Shown: positions 1-11,459, counted from the first letter of the stretch. The stretch is DNA of 64,000 bases from Cristatella mucedo (GCA_009760855.2 WPIO01000261.1:1-64000), one strand, 5' to 3'. Notes: generated from the letters alone by a model not told the origin. Numbers and translations: made by a program.

Positions 1-360
1 ACTCAGACCACACCGTATATAGCAATTAAAAAGCCATAGGGAGCCTGTAGATGAGATAGGGCAGGGCGTAGCCTCTCGATAGCATTCGGTGGGAGGACAC
101 TAACCGCCGAGCCCGTGTCAATAAGTCCGTGTCGGGGTCGCGCACGAATCGTAATCGGCTAGCTTCATTCCCCGGCTGTGGCGCCAACTGCACTAACAGT
201 CCGGCTTCCTGTTTAAAGAAAACTTGCCACCCGGTCGGCCCTGGAAAGCCTTGTCCCCAAATCGTGTGGGATAGAAGCACCAGCGACCATTAGGAGACTC
301 CTGTCCTTGAGCACCAGCTGGCGGTCGGAGTTGCTGTCTGCTAGGGGAATTGCTACGAGA
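1..360 (-). mobile_element. Gypsy-type LTR retrotransposon relic (gag tail and protease)
   Basis: Read on the minus strand, this stretch has a retropepsin active site, IDTGSAVSVLPP (about 120 to 85), preceded by a short block with the wording ASRLRFVRD that typically precedes the protease in CsRn1-like Gypsy elements. Further upstream (about 285-215) lies a degenerate version of that family's gag C-terminal CHHC knuckle (CFYPTRFGDKAF); the expected His reads Pro and the later Cys positions read Gly. The knuckle block, the pre-protease block and the DTG motif lie in different frames, with a stop between, so the copy is dead. The protease would cut the Gag-Pol polyprotein. The element runs off the left window edge; no LTR is visible. 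Clade assignment is inference from two motifs. Confidence 0.6.
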
Positions 361-539
361 ATGGCTGTGTCCACGCCATTGCCGCGCCTATCCTGAATTA
401 TTTCGAGTATTATACGCAAGTAAAAATAAACCTTAAAGAGGAAGTGTTCAAGAAGCATTAGATCTAGAGAATAAACCTAATGATTTAGAAAGTTAACTTG
501 TTGCTACTATACTTGCTAACAGTCAAGAGATACAATGAA

Positions 540-1150
540 TTGAGGCAGAAATGGTAGCAAGAGATAAAATAGAACATGAATTGAATAAACGTGCATTAGA
601 GAAATCTATTACTAAATCAGGTATTGTTGTTGTTAATAAACTAAAAAGGGTGTAACCTATACTTGCAATTCAAATGGAACAAAGTGAATAAATGGAACAG
701 TATTAGAACAAAAGACACCTGTGGATATTTTCAGTGCCGTAAACAACAAACTGAAAAAGAAGTTTTTTCTTGAACTTGCCAATGCAGGTATGAAAAAGAG
801 CACACAATAATCTATAAATAATCTCAATGAAAGTAATAAAGAATCATTTGAGTGATCTATTTTCAATATCCTTACAGAAATATATTCGAAAAAGAAAAGA
901 ACAAAAGCAGAAGATAGACGTGAATTATATGGGCTTAAACTTTAAACCAGAAGCAAGTGGTCAAGGGGTAGAAGTAATGACATTAGTTGTAAGTAGTTAA
1001 AAAGAAGTTTTTGGTAAGATTGATTTATGGTTACGTGAACTTGCTGCTGGGAATAGAGGAGCTGAAAGTTCTGTTAGTGCGGCTGTTGATCATCTTGCTA
1101 AGTCTACAAAAGCTTCAAAGAATTGTCGCAAAAATAAAAAATCTTTCATA
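540..1150 (+). pseudogene. broken lysine-rich ORFs upstream of gene A
   Basis: Two stretches read as plausible protein in the plus direction: a charged, possibly coiled-coil piece at about 540-650 and a lysine/asparagine-rich piece at about 715-945, followed by another open piece to about 1145. All carry internal TAA or TGA codons and frame changes. AT-rich codon use matches the viral genes downstream rather than the GC-richer DNA after 5500. The corresponding place in relic 2 (30330-30757) holds a different-looking ORF, so homology is not established. Function not recognised; probably part of relic 1 by position. Confidence 0.3.
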
Positions 1151-1215
1151 TAATATATAGAAAATGAGTGATCTTGTAAAAATTGCACAAGATATATATT
1201 ACTAACACTATAAAA

Positions 1216-1841
1216 TTATAATTAGTTCCAATAATACTTTTGTTTACAGAACTGCAGGTGGATCGGAACAAACTATAACATTTAGACCAGGAATGTATAC
1301 TGCAATTACAGATGATATGAACATTGGTGTCGGAGATGTAATTAATAATTCAATTACACAATCTGGAGCAACCACTGATAAGTTTGTTTTAGGTTTTGAC
1401 ACTGCTTATGTTAGTTCTTGGATTACCATGCCGGTTGGTTGGACCTTCCTTGCCAGTAAATCTAGTATTGCAAGTGTATTTGGTTATACGAGTTCTGCTT
1501 ATACGACACATCCAAAGTTTTCAAAAATGTATCCTTGTTTTACTCCTGTAGTTTGCACGCCAAATGTTAAACTTATTTCAGAAAATGAAAATTGTATGTC
1601 AACATTAAATACAATGCTAGTAAGTTGTAATTTAGTTGCTATTGGAAAAAGTTTAATAAATGGAACTGAAATACAAGTATTAGGAAGTGTTCCTTATGAA
1701 TTCTATCCATGGGAACGAATGGTATATGGACCAAATACTAATGAATATCATAATGTTTCTAGTGATTCTATCTCTGATATAGTAGCTACTGTTACTGATC
1801 AAAATTTGAATATACTCGATTTTAATTCACAAAAAAATTAG
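1216..1841 (+). CDS. Polinton gene A, putative minor structural protein
   Basis: The longest uninterrupted viral frame of relic 1: about 200 codons open from about 1216 to a TAG stop at 1839-1841. The first ATG in frame is at 1293, but homology to the relic 2 copy (29600-30295, minus strand) begins upstream of it, so the true start is lost or lies before 1233. The protein is rich in Ser, Thr, Asn and small residues, as expected of a beta-rich capsid component, and contains a G-x-Y motif followed by a helix-like stretch and later a hydrophobic W-containing core, a layout reminiscent of Polinton penton or minor capsid proteins. That role is inference. Its two Trp codons at about 1420 and 1438 are TAG stops in the relic 2 copy. 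Gene B follows after 35 bases. Confidence 0.5.
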
Positions 1842-1876
1842 TTTTTATAGAGATTTTTGAAGTTTAATATAAGAAA

Positions 1877-2727
1877 ATGTTTATAAGAATAACTGGTACA
1901 AGTAGTTCAGAATCAAAAACATTTGTTCCACCAATTATGTTTGGATCTGATTCAGGTTACAATAAAATTGGTTTAACTAGAGTAGAGCTCACTTATGCTA
2001 ATAAAGTTGCATTCAATGTTTTGAAGATGTTAATGATATGATGTGGTTTATATATGATATGGATAAAGCAAGCATACCAATTACGATTGCATCTGGTTAT
2101 TATGATAGTAATAAAATAACTAAAGCTCTTAATGAGGCTTTGAATGCAGCTGCTGCGTATTATGATCCAAGTAAAAAAGGTTCGACAGGTTTTAGATTTA
2201 GTGTTGATACTGATGACAGAATATTGATGCAGGTAGTAGGTAATTATGTTGCTTTTTACTTGGAAATAATGCTTCTGGCATTATAAAATCAATTGGTGAT
2301 ACATTAGGTTTCAACTCAAACCAACAAGGATCCTTTGATTCTACACTTGTAGGAGGAAAACCATATGAAGCCATAGAAAAACCTATGTATTTCAGTGATA
2401 TCTGTAAAGCGTGGAATAAAATGGTATTACCAGATAATAAAGGTCTAAGATGGATCCGTGTAGACTGTGATTTAGTTTATCCATTTAAGAGTTATATAGA
2501 AATAAGAAAAAGATTTCTTGAATAATCTTCATCTTTATTCATTATTGATATTGATGATAATAATCCTGGTGATAAGGTTGATCTACATATTCCTAATATA
2601 CAAAATTTACCAACACGTGATGATATAGATTCAATCAGTAGTTTTAAAATAGGACTAAGCGATCAAAATTGAAGTCCTGCAAATATTATTACTGATGGAG
2701 CTGCAACAATAGAAATTTCAAAGTAAT
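1877..2727 (+). pseudogene. Polinton gene B, putative structural protein (frameshifted)
   Basis: Starts at ATG 1877, 35 bases after gene A. It reads open to about 2030, shifts frame into the piece 2038-2286, then shifts again near 2265 into a piece open to the TAA at about 2523, with a readable tail to about 2727. Like gene A it has a G-Y-Y motif followed by a helix-like stretch (about 2090-2165) and then a beta-rich region, so A and B may be distantly related minor capsid or spike proteins; this is inference. The relic 2 homologue is split over 29100-29590 and 27240-27570. The in-frame TGA at 2670-2672 corresponds to a TAA at 27292-27294 in that copy, the one shared stop position found. Confidence 0.5.
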
Positions 2728-2771
2728 ATAGAGCGTGGGTAGTTATGGGAGAGTTGATCATTGTAGAGTAC

Positions 2772-2958
2772 ATAATAATAATAATAATAATAATTTACTT
2801 GATAAAGCGCCCTCAGAGAACTTAATCTCTCTCTATGCGCTTTACATTTGCTGTAAAGTGAAATGCAATTGAATGGTAAGTAAAATCATGCTTGAAAAAC
2901 AGACGAAATGAATAATTTGGTTAGGGGTGACATGCACAGGGTCAGCATGCAAATGGCG
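2772..2958 (-). mobile_element. L2-clade LINE 3' tail
   Basis: A solo 3' end of the L2-like family seen throughout the window: an (AAT)n tract, then the conserved TTGATAAAGCGCCCTCAGAG block, then the region matching GGTTAGGGGTGACATGCACA. It is 5'-truncated about 190 bases from its end and carries no coding part. It sits between Polinton genes B and C, showing that the LINE arrived after the viral insertion. Confidence 0.8.
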
Positions 2959-2959
2959 G

Positions 2960-3496
2960 GAAATATCATGGATCTAGATTACTAGATAAAGTAATTGATG
3001 GTGTTGGTAAAGTAGCACCAGTTGTAACTGGATTAACTGGTCTAAGTATGAATATTCCTAACAAAGGTATTGAAATGCATCAAGCAAGAAAACTGATTGA
3101 ACGACAAACAAAGAAAGAAAAGATAGATCCAGAATACGCTAGCAAATGTAATGACATTGATGATAAACTTGAAGAATAAAAATGAAAGGAAGAACATGAG
3201 TATGAACTTGAGAAACAAAAGAAAGAAGATTATGATAGAAAGACTAAAGAGATAGACCTTAAGATTAAGCGTGCTATGCTTAAAAAGCTTAAACCAAAAG
3301 ATAAAAATGTCGTCAAGCAAAGATTGAAGAGGAAGAGTTAGAAGACTCTTCAAAGACTCCTAAGGAGAATGATCCTAAAGCGTATAAAGAGATCGAGAAA
3401 GTAATTAGTATCAAAGCTGTTGTACCTTATGTTTCTAGACCTGATGATTATGGTGATGGTATGAAGAAAAATATAGGACATGGTTTATATATTTAA
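2960..3496 (+). pseudogene. Polinton gene C, charged putative coiled-coil protein
   Basis: After a short hydrophobic, glycine-containing segment (about 2985-3050, beginning LDKVIDGVG) the frame turns into a long Lys/Glu-rich stretch (about 3070-3300) with heptad-like spacing typical of a coiled coil, broken by TAA stops at about 3177 and by later frame changes. The homologue in relic 2 (26700-27200, minus) begins with the same LDKVIDGVG wording and the same charge-rich continuation. Position between B and MCP is conserved in both relics. A virion assembly or membrane-associated role is possible but only inferred. Confidence 0.4.
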
Positions 3497-3534
3497 AGCG
3501 GAAAATAATTTTTAGTTTTTCATATAGAGAAGAA

Positions 3535-5090
3535 ATGGCAAGTACACCTATCGATAGTATACTTGAATTAGGGGATCCTGATTTCCTTTATTATAAACTT
3601 GGGGATTATCAATTTAGAGAGTTTTATCAACAAATGGACATGAAACTGCTAACAGTGCTGGTAAACTAATTACATTCATTGTTCCTGGTGAACGACAAAC
3701 GTGTTATGTTCTATCAGATGCTTACGTTTTAGTTGAGGGTCCACATGGGACACCAGATGCTGCTAATCCTAATAATATAGTTGAAATGAAAAGAAGTCTT
3801 GCTGCTGGATTTGTTCACAATGCTGGTGCTTGGTTGCTTAGTAGGAAGACAATTAGACTTGGTACTGAAGAAAATGAAGTCTTCCACTAAAAAAAATGAG
3901 TTTGAAGTGTTTCATCACTTATGCGTTTACTTTGTTATCCAAATGATTATAATAGAACTGCAGGTCTAGCAAGTTGTTAAAAAAATGAAAGAAATACGTT
4001 AGACGATATGGCTTTAAATAATTCTTATGTTAGTCCTAATGCTTCTGCAGTAAATATTACAGGTGGAAATACTTGTTCAATTATTGAATTTCTGTATAGA
4101 AGAGGACTTAAAAATAATATTGTCGATACTGCAGGATTATTTAGTATAGCTCTTCCACTATCACGAATTTTGTTTGTGCTGACATGAAAAACATTTTTAT
4201 AATATTCCTTACACACTTTAAATGACAGGAGTTGGTGGAATTTATTATGATTCTATTTCGATTGGTACAAGTGGTGTTGCTGGTGCTGCTGGTAATACTG
4301 CAAATACTATCACTACTAGAGGTAATACTGTGAATATTGGTGATGGTGCTCGGACTACTTTCAAAATTGCAATGTTAAAAATAAGACTTATGGTACCATG
4401 TGTAGCTCCTAAAGAAATTGTTCAAAGATCACTTGCTGATATTTCCAGTGAAGGATCAAAGTAAATAAGATTTAACTACAGAGTTACACGATATGACAAT
4501 ATTATTATAAGTAGTCTTAATCAAGGAACGAAATTCACTAAAGTCCTATCAATTCAAAATACAATTGATAGAGTAAGATGGTTGATTTTTGCAGCTCAAA
4601 ATTACAATAAATATGGTAGTTATACTGGTAATCCTTGTACTTAAAATCACTGTGATATTAAAAGTTCTAGTGTACTTGCTAATGGATGTAAACAATATCC
4701 TACTGTCTTAGGAACTCGTGCACCAAAACTTGGAAAATGTGCTCCAGAATTCATGGATTTCACAACATTCAGAAAACAATATCTTGGGCTACATGAAGTT
4801 ATTGAACCTGTTGGTGTTAGTTATCCTGAGTGGATTTCTCTTTATCCTATCCATGTTATTGACTTACATTACGACGATGAGCCTCTACGAGTAACTTCTA
4901 GATTTGATGTAACTATTGCATTAAATACTGCAATACCAAATGATGGATAAAAAATATTGATTCACTATTTAACTATTTGTGATAACAGTGCTGAACTAAC
5001 ATCTAGCTGTAATGGAGCAAATTTCTTGCACAGAAAGGAATGTTTGTTTATGATGGAACTAATTTTAAATAAATTTATGAACAGTATGTG
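3535..5090 (+). pseudogene. double jelly-roll major capsid protein relic (MCP)
   Basis: Starts at ATG 3535 and is readable to about 5090, roughly 500 codons, the usual length for Polinton-type double jelly-roll capsid proteins. Landmarks seen in order: an ELGDP segment near the start (3565-3580); a leucine-serine-arginine-isoleucine wording near 4155-4175, where such capsids have the conserved P-L-x-x-I-F-x-F strand; the block 4222-4464; an NPCT-x-NHC segment at about 4630-4660; and a Pro-x-x-V-x-Asp-Leu strand followed by a Phe-Asp-Val strand near 4845-4915, which matches the C-terminal jelly roll. Breaks: frame changes near 3635 and 4170, stops near 3888, 3979, 4462, 4642 and 4948. The relic 2 copy lies at 25120-26660. 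The capsid call comes from motif order, not a search; capsid role is otherwise well known for the family. Confidence 0.6.
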
Positions 5091-5109
5091 ATACAAAAAA
5101 AGTAATTTT

Positions 5110-5491
5110 ATTCCAGGGTCTAATGAATGAAAAAAATCCGTGTTTTCAAATGGTTTTGGTTCAGAATTTTGTTCGGTTTTAGGAATCAAAATGGTGTTTG
5201 CAGCCCAAGTAGATTATGATAATGATATTATTGCATGATGCATGATTATTTGCAAACAGAAAATTAAAAAAATATATTGCTAACCGTTTTTCTGTGAGAT
5301 TTTCTCTAACATTATTCGGTAAATTGTTCGAAAGTATTTATGCTAAATTTCTAGAAATGGGACTCGACAGAAAAATTGAGAATGCTAATGATTGCTTTAC
5401 TAGTGATAAAGTATACAGATACTCTCCCACTGGAATTATAGATGAAGATACATTGATTGAGATACGGAGTTTATGGAGTAGAAGCAGTTGA
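5110..5491 (+). pseudogene. Polinton gene F, small conserved ORF downstream of MCP
   Basis: A readable frame from about 5246 to the TGA at 5489-5491, with a poorer piece upstream (5110-5240). Its C-terminal part contains the wording RYSP near 5420, also present in relic 2 at about 23840, and the part before it matches 24779-24900 there. In relic 2 a plus-strand LINE sits exactly between the two parts, so the uninterrupted copy here shows what the empty gene looked like. Function not recognised; the conserved place next to MCP suggests a small virion or accessory protein. Confidence 0.45.
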
Positions 5492-5499
5492 AGATTGTA

Positions 5500-8400
5500 T
5501 AACCAAACAGTACATAGCTCAGTGTTTACTTCGATTACATGTATTATGTTCTCCTACGGCTTCTGACCTCGCGTAAGCTGTCTTGCTACGAAACGACAGA
5601 TCGCTCTAACCCTCTCCCCAATCAGGACTGATCGGGCTCGTCCCTAGCCCCTCCCGCGAGTATTTACCTCTCACAGCTGGCCTCCTCACAGCAACCTCAG
5701 GAGTTGGCGTTGTAAGCAAATTGCCCTAAGAGCTGAATTGCTTTGGTGACAGCAGCAGCAGAAGGCTGAGCAAAGCGTCTCCCTTCTGGCAAGTGCAGTT
5801 ACTGGCAATCGCCATGAGGGACCAGCACAGGTTGCTGCAAGGCTACCGTCTAGATTGCAGTTACTGTGCTCTATCTTCACCGAGATTGCAGCTGACCACA
5901 GACCTTTAGACCAGGAAGCTCGACAATCAGCAGGAAGAGGTGAGGGCTAAACAAGACACAGTGGCCTCTAGGCAGCCACAGCGACTGGTCAGTGACCTCT
6001 GAGGTTGGGCCACTCACCAGCCTGGCGAGTGGCCTGACCATTTTGCTGGACGATCCCAAACCCGACTGGACTGCCTCGGCTAACCAACCGACCAACAACG
6101 GGCAGCACTGCTCAAGCAGCCCTGCAGTTGTGTAAGCAGCATGTAGATCTAGCTTTAGTATTCAAATTGTTATCGGTCTTTATTTTTTGTGGAAGAAACA
6201 CCTGCTTAGTACGTTACTTAGAAAGTCCATCACAATATAGGGTTAGGTGCTGTGAATCACTGACTCAGTCGAGAAAACGTAGCCTCATGTTTGAAGACTG
6301 CTCATTTATTCCATGTTTTGTGATTCCCTCCCACTATTGCAGTTAAAAGAGACGTGATTTGATGCGACAACCACGACGTTAACGACATACAAGCTGTGAA
6401 GGCAAGCCTCATATCCACAGGGGCACGGGTCGATAGCAATAAGACCCGGGGTATAGGAAGAGACTGCTTTGAAAGGCGAATCTGAATTCGGATCTCAGAA
6501 TCACAATACGCCCACAACTTGCCGTGCTTCCTTGTCGTAGCTATTTTTACTTTAGAGTGCAGGTATGTGTACACTACGAAACTCGTCAAAAAAAGTGGTG
6601 CCCACTATGAGGTGGGTTGATCAGGCAGTGCTTCCACACGCATCCACGACAAAGCGAAGGAACGTTTTCTTAGCAAAGCTTTACGATGGGCTGCACCTTT
6701 CTTGTCACCCTTTCCTTATTTCATTGTTGCTCGTCAGAAGACAAGGCAGAGACTTCGCCTTTGCATCGCTGGGCTTCGCACTCACCTCGACGGCCGTGCC
6801 TACAGAGAAGCGGTTTCAATAACCCGACGAAAGCTTAGCGGAAAATAGTGGAGTAAAAGTCAAGCACACGAACACTTGTCAAGGATTTTTCTTTATTATT
6901 TTAAGCTTGCCTGTTTTTTACATTACAAGTGGACACGACAAATATACAATGTGCCAGCTGTAATATCCACCGTGCCGGTGCAAGGAGCAGAGCGTAAGGG
7001 GAATCCAGCAAGGCTGCCAACGGCTGCAGGTCTAGGCTTTGACCTGGTGGCCCCTGCGAGTCGGTATTTAGCTTGTACCTCGGTAGGCGTGCAGGTGCAC
7101 TGCCGGCCGGCATCTTTTCCGTGTCTCGACTTTAGTTGGCGGACTATCATGGCAGGTGAAGACTTCGATTTGTCTTGGAAGTTTTCCAACAGAGTCGACA
7201 TACCCGACTAGGTCGAGCACGACACCTCTGCTGGTGCACCCATGCGACTTCCGATCAAGCTGACTCGGCCCTGCGATTAAATGGCTAGGGCACTGTGCCA
7301 AGTTTCTGTGGAAACTGATCTCCTGTTGGGGTTGCAAACAACTACGGCATCGACAGACCAGTGAATGCTGACGAAAGTGACGATGCATGATGACATCGCA
7401 TTTAGGAGTGTGCAAGGCCACGGCGGTCCAAATCTCTGGCGGCCCAAAATCCCGATTGTTTGTCACCCTGCTTCGCCCGGGTCAGTCGGCTCGACTTGGT
7501 GCCATAGAGGTTCATTGGGCGATTCCCCAGCGCGATCACGGGTAGTGACATTGAAAACCTTGCCCTTTGAAGGCACAACCGATGCGCGACATTTCGAGTG
7601 AAACGTCCGTTAGCACCGCACAGCTGTTGCCGGTCGACGTAGTTGTTGCTACTTCCGACTAACGACTCCGCTTGACATAAGGTGTGAGTTGTTTAGGCTC
7701 CAGTATAACCTTTGCAACGAGTAATGGTGGGCCCCTTAAGACGTGCACTTTGCAGTTTAGTCGGTTTTTTGGAACACAACTGCAAACACAATTGCTACGT
7801 TGAACGCTGCTAAAGGCCTGCCAGCCAGAGAAGATAACAGCCCGGCAGGTCACTGTCGGTCGCCAAGGTTCGCTTCATGGCTAATTCAGCCAAAGTCAGC
7901 ATTTATTATTGCTAGGCATGTTTTCCTCTTGGGCATCGCTCAAGCCACTGATTTTAAGCAATAACTGGCGACATGCAATCAGTCTAGGTAGCGGCTCGAC
8001 TGAGGACCGGGCTCTTGTCGGAAAACGTCCTTAGCATGTGTCGCGGTAGCGACAGATCAGTGCTACGACAGTGAGACAGCATACTACCCTAAGACTTGAA
8101 ATTTTCAGTTCACGCATGAGGAGCACTAGACACAAGCAGATGAGCCTCAGTTCAAATGTGTGAAACGAGCTGAGCCATCAATCTTGCTGCGGGGGGGGGG
8201 TCACTAGGACGCCACGACGAAAACAAGTCGGTACCGGTAGGGTACAAGAGAAAGAGAAAAAGTGGCCGTGAACAGGTAACGAACTACGGGCAAGATTTCC
8301 CATATGGACTGGGTATACGTGCTTTGTCTAATGACACAGAGGTACACATAACCTTTCACAAAAAAAGGCTACAGGCCAGTCAGGAAGACCAGTGCATAAA

Positions 8401-10328
8401 GCGCTGTGCTTAGAGAAATGGGCGGCACAGAAAAAAGATCTTGATTTAAGGAGTGAGGCAGGCTAGCTAACTAAGGGAAACTGCTGGCATACAATGGTTC
8501 ATAAAACAACTGAGGCGTCTGCCAGTAACACTGTCAACTCTGAATCGTCGTCCGTTGGTAACCTAGAGGCTAATGCTTCATGGGCCAGTATCAGGCGGCT
8601 GCGATTGTGAGGGCTTGGACGCTGGTGGGCTGGGGGTCGAGAATCTCTCATGCCCGACGAATCAGGGCAGCGTTCTTTCTCCATTCACTCGACGCTTTCC
8701 CGAAAATGGCGCTGGCAGCAATGCTTAAGCTTCAGATTGAGAGTTGCAGCACCTTGTGCTCATTTTGCGTACGATGAGAAAGCTGGGCTTCAGCAAAACT
8801 CTGCTGGCGCGCCTACCGTGCACTCCGTCGTGGGCTAAAGTGCCAGTTCACCTTTTTGCAGAATCACAGAGGAAGACTATGCGTGGGCGGAGAAGGGCGC
8901 AGCAAACTGGCGGCCGAGTGACCTGCCGTCGTCGCTGACGGCTTAGTAAGGAGTAATCTACGGCGATAACTTACTTTCGTACGGCAACTAAGAGGTGACT
9001 GCCAGGAATAATCCCTGCGAATGCATTAATTTTCCGGCGAGACGAAGCAGCCCTGCTGCTCACAGTTTGGGCTGTATCGTTTCAGACACTCTCGGCTGAT
9101 GAAACTGGCGACACGACTTGTACAGGCCATGGCAAACTCGGCTGACGAACGCCCGAATCACTTCCGGGACGCTGCAGTCAGCCGCCGGTGCGCGTCTCTG
9201 GGTCTAAGCCATGCCTGTAAGTGCGAGCGCTGCGACGGCGTGGTGGATAGCATGCGGCCCCTTGCCGTATAAACGACGTTTCGGAAGGCGAGCAAGACCT
9301 GGGACCAACCTATGCACCACTAGGGCCGTCAAGAGGGTCGTGCATGAGTGGCTCACGAGTACAAGCGAATCACCGACTCACACAAAACTTGACCGCCACG
9401 TTAAATAGTCCGTTCGCCAGGTGTCACGTTTCGTGGCATTCAAGTCACGGAGCATGTTAGCAGCAGGCCAATGCGGACACGGCTCCGGCGAATAGGGGTG
9501 CTGAGCTGTAGACGTTCCAACCAGCAAAAATTGGGTGGCTCACGAGCGAGCGAATCCTGAATACGCCAAGAATATTTTTGACTCGTGTGGGTGCATGTGG
9601 AAATCTACAATATTTCAATATTTGACAGAAGCCAATTGCTCATTACGACCAAATTGTCCCGCTCCGTCAGGCCCCGGATTCAAAAGGGACTACTTTAGCC
9701 CCAGACGACCTCCTGTAACCCAGGCTATGGAAGGTAGGTTGATGATGGGCGTGCCCGAACCTGCGTTGATAAAATGGTGCCATGAAAGCCACATAGATAT
9801 ACTCACTCTTAAGGTATCAAGCCACTTTGTCGGCAAAAAATCAATGGAAAATGGAAAAAACGACAGGTAATTTCAGGCCAAAGAAACAGACTCAGCCAGG
9901 CCAAAGCCGGGCAGCTTGTAGCAGCAACTGGAAATTCATCAGAAGGGGAACAGACTGTCTCGATTCCAGCATGTAGCCGTAATTTTCGACTGTCGATTTA
10001 TCTCTAATCTGCTGCCTGTTCATCTCGTGAGGCTGCTACGTCGACTAATGCACGAGTAACTTTGACAACCGGGTTGTTACATGTCTGTCTTCAGTGTCCG
10101 GGTAGTATGGACTGCAACGGTCGTAAAGGTGTGCCAGAACGTGACGGCTACGATGAAGGAGAATATTTTGATGTGGTTGGGGCGAATTCTTTAACGGAAA
10201 AAGAGAAAACGTTGGTGCCGGGAATAACAAGATAGCCATAGGGAGACAGATGGACAGGCTGTCCAATAGAGAAACAGAAAGACGGAGACCGAGAAAGAGA
10301 GAGAAACAGGACACAAAATTTGAGTGAG

Positions 10329-10330
<2 letters not shown>
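5500..10330. other. 4.8 kb without a recognisable gene
   Basis: Composition rises in GC after 5500. Open frames exist on both strands (the longest is 132 codons at 7068-7466, minus) but they overlap one another, have no recognisable motif, and show no paired splice sites that I could follow. A run of ten G lies at 8191-8200. There is no clear transposon end. It may be old repeat or intron sequence. Confidence 0.6.

Positions 10331-10333
<3 letters not shown>

Positions 10334-10407
<74 letters not shown>
10334..10407. repeat. (AG)n microsatellite
   Basis: About 74 bases of nearly perfect AG dinucleotides. It makes long meaningless open frames on both strands and marks the left side of the tandem-repeat district that runs to 16.3 kb. 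Confidence 0.95.
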
Positions 10408-10409
<2 letters not shown>

Positions 10410-10449
10410 CAGGAAGGCAGAGAGAAGATATGCTGCGGTCTCTTTACTG

Positions 10450-10600
10450 CTTACCGCCATGCCATATCTCATGTGGTTTCAGGCTACTCTCTAGCAAATG
10501 AGGTAGCCCATCTTGCGAAGTATGCCGTCTCTCGTGCCAACGCCTGCTTTTCTGGCGGACAGTGCCGTCTGTCTTCTGCACTGGTGCAGCTCTCAGCTTA
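10450..10600. repeat. outlying block of degenerate 21-bp repeats
   Basis: Contains the same words as the large array at 11460-16340, such as TATGCCGTCTCTCGTGCC and ACAGTGCCGTCTGTCTTC spaced by about 21 bases. It is separated from the main array by other tandem repeats, so the array family once extended further left or was split. Confidence 0.6.
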
Positions 10601-10926
10601 GTCGCGATGGAAGCCCTTGCCTTTGTGGGGTCGACTAGGGCGTATAGTACAGACCCAGATCCTGACTCACCTAGCTCAGGTTAGAATGGAGCTGTATGCA
10701 GGCGATGTGGTTAGGAGATGGAGCGACTAATGTGGCTGTCTTCGCGGGTTCGACTAGGACACAAAGTGGGCTCTTGGTCTACCCGCAAAAGTTGGAATGA
10801 AGCATGGTGCAGACGTTTCGGTCATGATGTGCACCGACTAAAATGCTGAAGTGGAAATAGCAGCTACGAGCGAGGTCAGGAGTTTAGAGGAGAGAGAATA
10901 TGATGATATGACTGATAGAGCTCGAT

Positions 10927-11016
10927 GCTGCAGCTTCGGGAGTCGTTCAGAGACTACGCCTCGAGAGCACGGCTGCAGCTTTGGTAGTCGATGCGAGACT
11001 ACGCTTCGAGAGCACG
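10927..11016. repeat. 45-bp direct duplication
   Basis: Two adjacent copies of a 45-base unit beginning GCTGCAGCTT, at 10927-10971 and 10972-11016, with a handful of substitutions. The length is 15 codons, so it keeps a frame open, but the surrounding 68-codon frame has no recognisable product. Confidence 0.85.
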
Positions 11017-11164
11017 AGAGACGAACCTACGGCGACGGACAGCTAAGTGCAACTTAGACTGCCCAGTTGTGTTCTGCCGGCTACTCAGTTAGCTGCTCGT
11101 ATCTTGGGGTGCTGTAGCGGCCGCTTTCTGAGTTAGGACAATCGCTAGCGACGCACGCATAGGA

Positions 11165-11398
11165 TAGTTTATTATACTCGGGCTTTGGGAGTTTGCACTG
11201 TTAACTCAGTCGGTCCGGTACGCACCGCGTAAATGCACAAGGTAGTTTATTATACGCGGGCTTCGGGAGTTCGCTGGTCTAACTCCGTCGGTCCGGTACG
11301 CACCACGTAAACGCACAGGGTAGTTGGTTATATTCGGGCTTCGGGAGTTTGGGCAGTTAACTCCGTCGGTCCGGTGCGCGCCGCGTAAAGCGCTTTCG
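11165..11398. repeat. three copies of a 78-bp tandem repeat
   Basis: Units start at 11165, 11243 and 11321, exactly 78 bases apart, each beginning TAGTTTATTATA or TAGTTGGTTATA and containing CGTCGGTCCGGT. Copies differ at several positions, so the array is not recent. It adjoins the left end of the 21-bp array. Confidence 0.9.
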
Positions 11399-11459
11399 CC
11401 ATTGCATAACCACTACTAACAGGCCCAAAATAAACTGTTGCTTCTAGCACCCAGTTTTG

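Larger units (their letters stand above)
480..5500 (+). mobile_element. Polinton/Maverick-like relic 1 (capsid module)
   Basis: A 5-kb AT-rich block whose plus strand carries the gene series A, B, C, MCP, F described in the following entries. The same series, in the same order and spacing, is found on the minus strand of the integrase-bearing, inverted-repeat-bounded element at 18.83-31.26 kb, which is why this block is assigned to a Polinton-type element. No terminal inverted repeat, integrase or polymerase is visible here; the left side abuts Gypsy-like sequence and the right side fades into GC-richer DNA near 5500. Frames are broken by stops and small indels, and an L2 tail is inserted between B and C. 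It is a decayed structural-gene fragment of an endogenous virus-like element. Confidence 0.7.

Noticed and set aside
480-5500. An alternative genetic code (TAA/TAG/TGA read as amino acids) in the viral genes
   Set aside because: All three stops occur, and they replace Trp, Tyr and Lys codons in one copy but not the other, together with frameshifts. That is ordinary decay. The single shared stop position is reported but is not enough.
10191-10601. Ser-Leu and Arg-Glu dipeptide repeat proteins
   Set aside because: Products of the AG microsatellite on the two strands.
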